DNA of 9,914 nucleotides from Bacillota bacterium (lineage in GTDB: Bacteria; Bacillota; Clostridia; Oscillospirales; Oscillospiraceae). Made by a program: the position numbers and the translations under genes. The DNA lies in assembly GCA_009781925.1 (NCBI GenBank), contig WQUU01000228.1, positions 1 to 9,914 of the forward strand, given 5' to 3'. The stretch's first letter is position 1; each line of letters starts with the position of its first letter. This document shows, piece by piece, positions 1-5,227 of this stretch. Below the pieces are notes generated by a model. The model was not told the DNA's origin and searched no databases. It saw only the letters and a list, made by a program, of their open reading frames with translations.

Positions 1-2508
1 AGCGGCGCCGAGGCCGCAAATCGCCTTGCCGCCAACGGTAAAAACACCACCAGCGACACAAAGCTCAAGCCCTGGTACCTGTTTCTCCTGAAAGCTTTCG
101 CGGACGAGTTTATCATCGTGCTGCTCATCCTCGGCGCCGTATCGATTTTTATGGGGGATACGCTGGGGGCGGGCATCATCTTCATCCTTGCTGTGATCAG
201 CGCGATCATCCGCTTTGTCCAAGATTACCGCGCCTATCTCGACAGCGAAAAGCTCAAGTCCATGCTGCACACGACGGTGGACGTCCGGCGGGATGGGACA
301 CTGGTCAAAAAGAATATCGAGGAGCTTGTGCCCGGAGACGTGGTGGAACTCGGCCCGGGCTCCATCATCCCCGCCGACCTGCGGATCCTGGAGGCCAAGG
401 ATCTGTTCATCTCCCAGTCCATGTTCACCGGCGAGTCCGTCCCGGTGGAAAAGAGCGCTGTGGAACCCGATCTCACGAAGAGCAGCACGGAGCTCCAAAA
501 CATCTGCCTCATGGGCTGCAACGTGGTCAATGGCTCCGGCGTGGGCGCCGTTGTCAAGACCGGGAAACATACCTACATGGGCTATATCGCCGCCTCTGTG
601 GAGCAGGGCAAGGAGACGACCAACTTTGAGCTGGGCGTCAAAAAGATCACAAATCTCCTGCTGGTCTACATGGCCGTCGTGGTTGTCGCCGTGTTCTTGA
701 TCAACGGCCTGGTGAAAAAGGACTGGCTCAGCGCGCTCATGTTCTCCATCGCCGTGGCCGTGGGCATCACGCCGGGCATGATGCCGATGATCATCAATTC
801 CACCCTCTCCAAGGGCGCGAACTTCCTGGCCAAGAAAAAGACCATTGTCAAGAACATCTCCTCCATCCAAAATCTCGGCGCCATCGACACCCTCTGCACC
901 GACAAAACCGGCACTCTGACCATCGACAACGTGACCCTGCAGCGGTACATGAACGTCAATGGCGAGGACGACCTTGAGATTTTGGACTATGCCTTCATGA
1001 ACAGCTATTTCTCCACCGGGATCAAGAATCTCATAGACCGGGCAATTATCGCTTATGGTACGGAGCACAAGGTCAAAGACAGCGCGGATAACTATAAAAA
1101 AATCGACGAGATCCCCTTCGACTACAACCGCAAGCGCATGAGCGTCGTCATCTCGGACGACGCCGGCAATGTCCGCGTAGTCACAAAGGGCGCGATCGAA
1201 GAGATTCTCAAAGTCTGCACCACCGTAAAAGACGGAGACAGCATCGTTCCGATCCAGGCGGCCCAAACGGCAAAAATTATGCAGCACTCCGATGGGCTCA
1301 ACGACGACGGCATGCACGTCATCGCCATCGCGGAAAAGACGTCATACCCCGGTGTGGGGGCCTTCTCCCCTTCCGACGAGTGCGAGATGACCTTCATCGG
1401 CTATGTGGCCTTCCTCGACCCGCCGAAACCGGATGTGCCGGAGGCGATCAAGGCCCTGTACGCCGCCGGAGTGGACATCAAGGTTCTCACCGGGGACGCG
1501 CCTCACGTGGCCGAATATGTCTGCAAAGAGGTAGGTATGCGCGACACCGAGGCGCTGACCGGCGCCGACATCGAGGCGATGGACGACAACGCGCTCAAGG
1601 CCGCGGTGGAGAAGACGAATATCTTCGCCCGTCTGGCGCCGATGCAAAAGGAGCGGGTCGTCACCGCTTTAAGGAAAAACGGCCACGTGGTCGGCTACAT
1701 GGGCGACGGCGTGAACGACGCCCCCTCCCTGCGCGGCGCCGACGTGGGCATCTCCGTGGACAGCGCCACCGATATCGCCAAAGAGAGCTCCGACATCATT
1801 CTGCTGGAGAAGAGCCTGCTGGTGCTGAAAGACGGCATCTACGAGGGCCGGCGCATCTACGGCAACATCATGAAATACATCAAGATGTCGCTGAGCTCGA
1901 ACTTCGGCAATGTGTTCAGCGTACTGATCGCCAGCATCTTCCTGCCGTTTCTGCCCATGATCGCGATTCAGATCCTGATCCAGAATTTGATCTACGACCT
2001 CAGCCAGATTGCCATCCCGTGGGACAGCGTGGATCCGGAGTTTTTGGAGAAGCCGAAGAAATGGGACATGCGCGGTATATCGCGCTTTATGAACACACTG
2101 GGGCCCGTGAGCTCCGTGTTCGACATGGTCATGTTCGGCGGGCTGTGGTTTTTGCTGGGCTACAACGGCGCGAAAGACGCCGCCGGAAATTATCTCTGGG
2201 CGACGCATTTCCAGACCGGTTGGTTTATCGAGGGGCTCATGTCCCAGCTGCTGATCGTGCACTTCATCCGCACCGCGCGCATTCCATTCATCCAGTCCAT
2301 GGCGGACAAACGGCTGCTCTTCTCCACGCTCGGCTGCATGGCCGCCGCCATCGTGCTCCCATTGGCGCTGTCCGGCGTGGCGGGATTCAATTTCGCGGCC
2401 ATGGAGGGCAAATACTATGCCTTTTTGGTCGGCGTGCTGATTCTCTACAGTTTGGCGGTGCAATTGGTGAAACACTTCTATATCAAGCGCTACAAGGAGT
2501 GGCTGTGA
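1..2508 (+). CDS. mgtA: Magnesium-translocating P-type ATPase (MgtA/MgtB type, P3B), 5' truncated by the window edge
   Basis: Membrane ATPase that imports Mg2+ at the expense of ATP. The frame is open from base 1, giving 835 residues; family members are near 880-900, so roughly 50-60 N-terminal residues lie outside the window. Seen in order: the end of the cation-ATPase N domain, an actuator loop with TGES (427-438), the M4 motif (769-789), the phosphorylation motif DKTGTLT (901-921, catalytic Asp codon 901-903), the nucleotide-binding domain, the P-domain GDGVNDAP (1702-1725), and a hydrophobic C-terminal half with several membrane helices. The stretch GNVFSVLIAS and the M6 motif QNLIYD (1981-1998), with its Asn and Asp, are typical of MgtA rather than Ca2+ or Na+/K+ pumps. 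Oddity: M4 reads TPGMMPM where MgtA usually has TPEMLPM, so the usual Glu is Gly (775-777). The next gene starts one base after the stop. Promoter and any Mg2+-sensing leader are outside the window. Confidence 0.93.
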   Translation, partial: SGAEAANRLAANGKNTTSDTKLKPWYLFLLKAFADEFIIVLLILGAVSIFMGDTLGAGIIFILAVISAIIRFVQDYRAYLDSEKLKSMLHTTVDVRRDGTLVKKNIEELVPGDVVELGPGSIIPADLRILEAKDLFISQSMFTGESVPVEKSAVEPDLTKSSTELQNICLMGCNVVNGSGVGAVVKTGKHTYMGYIAASVEQGKETTNFELGVKKITNLLLVYMAVVVVAVFLINGLVKKDWLSALMFSIAVAVGITPGMMPMIINSTLSKGANFLAKKKTIVKNISSIQNLGAIDTLCTDKTGTLTIDNVTLQRYMNVNGEDDLEILDYAFMNSYFSTGIKNLIDRAIIAYGTEHKVKDSADNYKKIDEIPFDYNRKRMSVVISDDAGNVRVVTKGAIEEILKVCTTVKDGDSIVPIQAAQTAKIMQHSDGLNDDGMHVIAIAEKTSYPGVGAFSPSDECEMTFIGYVAFLDPPKPDVPEAIKALYAAGVDIKVLTGDAPHVAEYVCKEVGMRDTEALTGADIEAMDDNALKAAVEKTNIFARLAPMQKERVVTALRKNGHVVGYMGDGVNDAPSLRGADVGISVDSATDIAKESSDIILLEKSLLVLKDGIYEGRRIYGNIMKYIKMSLSSNFGNVFSVLIASIFLPFLPMIAIQILIQNLIYDLSQIAIPWDSVDPEFLEKPKKWDMRGISRFMNTLGPVSSVFDMVMFGGLWFLLGYNGAKDAAGNYLWATHFQTGWFIEGLMSQLLIVHFIRTARIPFIQSMADKRLLFSTLGCMAAAIVLPLALSGVAGFNFAAMEGKYYAFLVGVLILYSLAVQLVKHFYIKRYKEWL

Positions 2509-2509
2509 G

Positions 2510-3028
2510 ATGCAAAAAGTCATCTTTGAGACCTACAAGACCCTCGCCCTGGCGGAGGGCGCGCTGGACACGGTAATCGTCACACCCGATGACATCGTCT
2601 TTGACGGTCGCACACTCTTAAAGTGTATGTTCGGTTGCGCCGACTGGGGCAAAGGGCCCACCTGTCCGTCCCGGGAGGGGGCGCTCAAACCCTGGGAGTG
2701 GGAGCCGCTTTTAAGAAAATATACGGCGGTGCTGATCATCCACGCCCATGACAAGTGGGTCGCGCAGAAGGCCTCCTTCGCCGTGGAGCGGGAGGCGTTC
2801 CTCCTCGGGGACGTTCTGGCCTTCTCCATGTCCGACTGCACGCTTTGCGCGGACTGCGCAGGAAGCAGCGGGGAACCCTGCCGCTTCCCCAAACAGGCGC
2901 GCCCGGCTTTTCACAGCGTCGGTATCGACGTGTTTGCCACCGTAAAAAAATTGGGGCTCCCGCTCTCTCCTCTGCGGGAGCCGGATGAGGAGCCGAACTG
3001 GTATGCGGCGGTGTGGCTGAACGGGTAA
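2510..3028 (+). CDS. DUF2284 family cysteine-rich putative metal-binding protein
   Basis: A 172-residue cytoplasmic protein with no signal peptide or membrane segment. I recognise it as DUF2284 from the overall pattern: an early CxxxC-x8-C group (Cys39, 43, 52, around KCMFGCADWGKGPTCP), a late CxxCxxC-x7-C group (Cys110, 113, 116, 124), and the ending CRFPKQARPAF...GIDVFATVKKLG. Seven cysteines in these spacings suggest a metal or Fe-S site; the family has no settled biochemical role that I know of. The start ATG at 2510 follows the mgtA stop by one base, and AAGGAG at 2494-2499, inside the mgtA 3' end, gives a 10-base spacer. The gene is therefore almost certainly co-transcribed and translationally coupled with mgtA, which hints at a role in metal handling. 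That link is inference. Length is normal for the family. Confidence 0.85.
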   Translation: MQKVIFETYKTLALAEGALDTVIVTPDDIVFDGRTLLKCMFGCADWGKGPTCPSREGALKPWEWEPLLRKYTAVLIIHAHDKWVAQKASFAVEREAFLLGDVLAFSMSDCTLCADCAGSSGEPCRFPKQARPAFHSVGIDVFATVKKLGLPLSPLREPDEEPNWYAAVWLNG

Positions 3029-3035
3029 AAAATTG

Positions 3036-3061
3036 GGGGCTGCGGTTGATAACCGCGTCCC
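3036..3061. other. Hairpin without a T-run after the DUF2284 gene
   Basis: GCGGTT (3042-3047) and AACCGC (3051-3056) form a 6-bp stem with a 3-base loop, and flanking GGG and CCC could extend it past a small internal loop. No T-tract follows, so it is at best a weak or factor-dependent transcription end for the mgtA operon. It lies 7 bases after the DUF2284 stop codon, which is where a terminator would be expected. Confidence 0.4.
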
Positions 3062-3088
3062 GAGTGTTTATTCATGCTCAACAAAGTG

Positions 3089-3117
3089 TTGTATTTGTAT
3101 GCTGAACGTGATATAAT
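3089..3117 (+). promoter_or_regulatory. Sigma-A-type promoter for the antitoxin-toxin pair
   Basis: TTGTAT (3089-3094), a 17-bp spacer and a perfect TATAAT (3112-3117) lie 32 bases before the antitoxin ATG. The predicted transcript would begin near 3124 and leave a short leader holding the ribosome site AGAGG (3137-3141). The surrounding DNA is clearly richer in A and T than the genes on either side. Confidence 0.75.
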
Positions 3118-3148
3118 ATGCGTGTAATAGTTTTTGAGAGGTGTTTTT

Positions 3149-3424
3149 ATGCCCAAGGATACTGTAATTAACATCCGGACAGAAGGGGAAACAAAAAAAC
3201 AAATTGAGAATTTATTTTCTCAGTTCGGTATAACAGTGTCCGACGCTGTTAATATGTTTTTTCATCAGGCGTTAATGCAAAATGGTTTTCCCTTTATCCC
3301 AAAAGTTCCTGAACCGAACGCCACCACGTTGGCGGCAATGGCAGAAGTAGAAGAAATGCTGAAAACGGGAAGCGGAAAAAGCTTTCACAGCATGGAGGAA
3401 TTGTTGGCGGACTTAAACGCATGA
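3149..3424 (+). CDS. Type II antitoxin, RelB/DinJ family
   Basis: A 91-residue protein with the N-terminal ribbon-helix-helix layout of RelB/DinJ antitoxins: a short beta strand (DTVINIRTE, residues 4-12), a helix (KKQIENLFSQFG), then GITVSDAVNMFFHQALMQ and GFPF, which is the family signature. The C-terminal part, ending in MEELLADLNA, would be the toxin-neutralising tail. In intact systems the protein binds its toxin and represses its own promoter. The ATG at 3149 is chosen over the in-frame TTG at 3134 because AGAGG at 3137-3141 gives a 7-base spacer. The stop codon overlaps the toxin ATG by 4 bases (ATGA, 3421-3424). The partner is truncated, so this may now be an orphan antitoxin or a self-regulating DNA-binding protein. 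Base composition is AT-rich compared with neighbours, which fits horizontal acquisition. Confidence 0.88.
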   Translation: MPKDTVINIRTEGETKKQIENLFSQFGITVSDAVNMFFHQALMQNGFPFIPKVPEPNATTLAAMAEVEEMLKTGSGKSFHSMEELLADLNA

Positions 3425-3558
3425 AATATACTGTAAAGCAGTCGTCAATGTTCAAAAATGACTATAAAACGGCAATCAAGCGCGGTTACAATATTGCGCT
3501 TTTACTTGAAGTAATCGAAATGCTGGCAGACGGTGAGACCTTACCTGAAAAATATTAG
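3421..3558 (+). pseudogene. Truncated YafQ/RelE-type toxin remnant (45 residues)
   Basis: Starting at the ATG that overlaps the antitoxin stop, the reading frame encodes MKYTVKQSSMFKNDYKTAIK, then RGYNIALLLEVIEMLADGETLPEKY and a TAG. This is the N-terminal half of a YafQ-like mRNA interferase. Family members are about 90 residues and continue after LPEKY with a conserved stretch that carries the catalytic histidines, aspartate and C-terminal aromatic residue. All of that is absent here, and I see no trace of it downstream: the terminator hairpin begins on the last base of the stop codon. The simplest reading is a deletion of the 3' half that joined codon 45 to a stop beside the terminator. 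The peptide should have no RNase activity, but might still bind the antitoxin through its N-terminal helices. Confidence 0.8.
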
Positions 3559-3586
3559 GAGCCGCTTTTTAGGCGGTTCCTTTTTT
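3558..3586 (+). terminator. Rho-independent terminator after the toxin remnant
   Basis: GGAGCCGC (3558-3565) pairs with GCGGTTCC (3573-3580) across a 7-base loop, an 8-bp stem with one G-U pair, followed directly by TTTTTT (3581-3586). It ends the antitoxin-toxin transcript and separates it from the sigma-factor operon. Confidence 0.88.
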
Positions 3587-3627
3587 CTGAATTCATTTCA
3601 AAAAAATTTTACTTTTCGCCAATAAAA

Positions 3628-3644
3628 ACGGAGCGTAAATCCGT
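3628..3644. promoter_or_regulatory. Short inverted repeat before the sigma-factor gene
   Basis: ACGGA (3628-3632) and TCCGT (3640-3644) form an inverted repeat with a 7-base spacer just upstream of the sigma-factor start. It contains CGTC (3642-3645 region), which resembles the -10 element of promoters read by ECF sigma factors and could mean self-regulation. I cannot find a convincing AAC-type -35 element at the right distance, so this is only a candidate site. Confidence 0.25.
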
Positions 3645-3651
3645 CTTATGA

Positions 3652-4182
3652 TTGAGAGAGGGGGTGACGGCTTCGGACGATCTGCAAAAACAGCTTGTCA
3701 GGCTCCGCGAAGGGGATCGAACCGCGTTTGAGGCGCTGTATGAGAATTTGAAAAAACCGCTATTCACCGTGATCTTGCGAATGACGCGGGACTGGGCGCT
3801 GGCTGAGGATATCTTGCAGGAGGTCTTTCTCAAACTGTACCTTTCGCCGCCCGAACCCTCTGTCAATCCCCGCGCCTATCTGTACCGGATGGCGCGCAAC
3901 TCGGCCATTGACAGCGTACGGAAGCGGCGGTCAGATGTCAATTTGGAAAACGCCGAACAAATCCTCTGTGATCCGGCGGAGGATCTCCCGCAAAAGATTG
4001 ACACCGAAAACGCGGTTCAGGCCTTGCCGGAAAGGGAGCGCGATATCGTGACCCTGCACATCAACGGCGAGCTCAAGTTCCGCGAGGTCGCCGCGCTGCT
4101 GGAACTCCCGCTCGGAACGGTCTTATGGGCCTATCAAAAAGCGCTCAGACAATTGCAAACCCTTTTGGGAGGCGTGATATGA
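3652..4182 (+). CDS. RNA polymerase sigma factor, ECF (sigma-70) family
   Basis: An about 176-residue, two-domain sigma factor. Region 2 covers roughly residues 14-92: REGDRTAFEALYENL, then the core-binding and -10-recognition helices with WALAEDILQEVFLKLYL and PRAYLYRMARNSAIDSVRKRR. Region 4 covers roughly 120-173: LPERERDIVTLHINGELKF and a helix-turn-helix (REVAALLELPLGTVLWAYQK). It would direct core polymerase to a small set of promoters, usually in response to an envelope or chemical signal. The start is uncertain: there is no in-frame ATG. TTG 3652 has no good ribosome site, and GTG 3664 follows a purine-rich GAGAGGGG that sits very close to it; the protein would be 172 residues from GTG. 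The stop overlaps the next ATG by 4 bases, so the next gene is the natural candidate for its regulator. Confidence 0.87.
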   Translation: MREGVTASDDLQKQLVRLREGDRTAFEALYENLKKPLFTVILRMTRDWALAEDILQEVFLKLYLSPPEPSVNPRAYLYRMARNSAIDSVRKRRSDVNLENAEQILCDPAEDLPQKIDTENAVQALPERERDIVTLHINGELKFREVAALLELPLGTVLWAYQKALRQLQTLLGGVI

Positions 4183-4976
4183 GGCGTATTATCCTGTTTC
4201 TGTTTATTTTGCTAATCCCGTTTTCGTTGGCGGGAACTATACCGGCTTTCGCGGCGGATCAAGAAATTGTCTCGTGGGACGATTTTTACCCCCAGACGGA
4301 GCGCTATCCCGACGATGTGGGCGGGCTCTGTTACGAAGACGGTGTCGGAAACTGTCTTCTGGTGGTCGGCCATCCCACGCCGGAGCGCATCCTACAGCTG
4401 CGCGCGGAGTTCCGCTACGATTTCGCCACCGTCGTCCCCTGCGAATACTCCTATACCGAGCTCATGCGGGTCGAGTACGAAATCTATCTCCGCATGACCA
4501 ATCCGGACAGCAAAATATATAACGCGGGCGTAGGTTGGCACAGTGTTGACGGCGCGGTAACCGGATTCGGCGAGAGCGGCAAGGAGTTCCGCGTGGTGGT
4601 CGGCGTGGACAAAAGCGCGTTTGACCGCTACAGCGCCGAGTTCGCCAGAGAGTACGGCGACAGAGTATTTGTGGAGGTCTCTGAGCAGGCGGAGGCCGTC
4701 TCACTGGGCAATGCCGTCAAAACGGAAGCGATGGGCGGCAGCGCGCTATGGCTGTGGCCGGTAATCGGCGTCGGTCTGCTTGGCGCATTTTCGATTCTGC
4801 TGTGGCGGCTGCTCCGTCCTGTGCCCGCCCTGCGGACGGCAAACGGCGCTGTCCTCACTTCAAATCCTCCGGTCAGCAGAAAACAGGCGGTCGCCGCCGT
4901 GAGAGACAGCGGGAGCGCCCCAAGGGGTGATTTGTTTGCCTCGATCGCTCAGAAGCTTGACGAATCCACGTCGTAG
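4179..4976 (+). CDS. Exported single-pass membrane protein, partner of the sigma factor (function unknown)
   Basis: A 265-residue protein. Residues 1-26 are a clear signal peptide (MRR, a long hydrophobic core, cleavage near AFAA/DQE). Residues about 27-188 form an exported domain with Cys51, 59 and 88. Residues about 189-212 (ALWLWPVIGVGLLGAFSILL) are a membrane helix followed by Arg, and 213-265 form a basic cytoplasmic tail. The ATG at 4179 has GGGAGG (4167-4172) six bases upstream and overlaps the sigma-factor stop by 4 bases. The exported part has the pattern YPDDVGGL-YED-LLVVG ... YSYTELM ... FRVVVGVD ... YGDRVFVEV, which resembles prodomain-like folds seen in secreted Firmicutes proteins; this is a weak match from memory. 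Position suggests a sensor or anti-sigma role, but the topology (N-terminus out, C-terminus in) is reversed from usual anti-sigma factors. Its last 28 bases overlap copZ on the other strand. Confidence 0.7.
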   Translation: MRRIILFLFILLIPFSLAGTIPAFAADQEIVSWDDFYPQTERYPDDVGGLCYEDGVGNCLLVVGHPTPERILQLRAEFRYDFATVVPCEYSYTELMRVEYEIYLRMTNPDSKIYNAGVGWHSVDGAVTGFGESGKEFRVVVGVDKSAFDRYSAEFAREYGDRVFVEVSEQAEAVSLGNAVKTEAMGGSALWLWPVIGVGLLGAFSILLWRLLRPVPALRTANGAVLTSNPPVSRKQAVAAVRDSGSAPRGDLFASIAQKLDESTS

Positions 4977-5167
4977 CCCTGCTCCTCAATCGCCTCTTTC
5001 AGCTTCTCCGGCGGCGCCAAAACCGGGTCGTGCTCCACGGTCGCCGTTCCGGCGGCCAGATCGACGGCGGCGGCCTCGACGCCGGGCAGCGCGGTCAGCG
5101 CGCCTGTGACGGCTTTGACGCAGTGTGCGCAGGCCATGCCGCCCACGTGAAGGATCAATGTTTGCAT
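4949..5167 (-). CDS. copZ: Copper chaperone CopZ-like heavy-metal-associated (HMA) protein
   Basis: A 72-residue single HMA domain with the Cu(I)-binding loop GMACAHC near the N-terminus (residues 10-16), followed by the ferredoxin-like pattern ALPGVEAAAVDLAAGTATVEHD and the ending IEEQGYDV. It would carry Cu(I) in the cytoplasm and deliver it to CopA. I chose ATG 5167 over the in-frame TTG 5173 because the ribosome site AAGGAG (complement of 5176-5181) lies 8 bases from the ATG but only 2 from the TTG. It is downstream of copA on the same strand, separated by 60 bases that hold a double hairpin. The 3' end overlaps the convergent membrane-protein gene by 28 bases, and the chaperone extends a few residues (DSSSF) past the usual GYDV end. 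Confidence 0.9.
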   Translation of the reverse strand: MQTLILHVGGMACAHCVKAVTGALTALPGVEAAAVDLAAGTATVEHDPVLAPPEKLKEAIEEQGYDVDSSSF

Positions 5168-5186
5168 AGTCAACTCTCCTTTTAAG

Positions 5187-5223
5187 CCCCCTTTTGAAAG
5201 GGGGTGGCGCGCAGCGCCGGGGG
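5187..5223. repeat. Double-hairpin GC-rich element in the copA-copZ gap
   Basis: CCCCCTTT (5187-5194) and AAAGGGGG (5197-5204) form an inverted repeat, followed by GGCGC (5206-5210) and GCGCC (5214-5218), then GGGGG (5219-5223). The single C5 arm can pair with either G5 run, so two alternative folds exist. In the copZ message the long stem ends about 5 bases before the ribosome site. The block resembles a short intergenic repeat common in GC-rich Clostridia; that family assignment is from memory. Confidence 0.7.
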
Positions 5224-5227
5224 TTTG

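Noticed and set aside
1669..2523. A 284-codon minus-strand frame and other long frames over mgtA
   Set aside because: They are complements of conserved mgtA sequence, rich in His, Gln and Ala, with no family pattern.
3134..3148. TTG as antitoxin start
   Set aside because: It would place the ribosome site inside the gene; ATG 3149 has AGAGG at a 7-base spacer and matches the family N-terminus.
3587..3651. A self-regulated ECF promoter before the sigma gene
   Set aside because: CGTC is present at a suitable place, but no AAC-type -35 lies about 16 bases upstream, so a promoter call cannot be supported.
4125..4178. Longer upstream start for the membrane protein within the sigma-factor gene
   Set aside because: It would put 18 polar residues before the signal peptide; ATG 4179 has a strong ribosome site and begins a clean signal sequence.
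5168..5173. TTG as copZ start
   Set aside because: Only 2 bases from the ribosome site; ATG 5167 is at 8 bases and gives the normal CopZ N-terminus.
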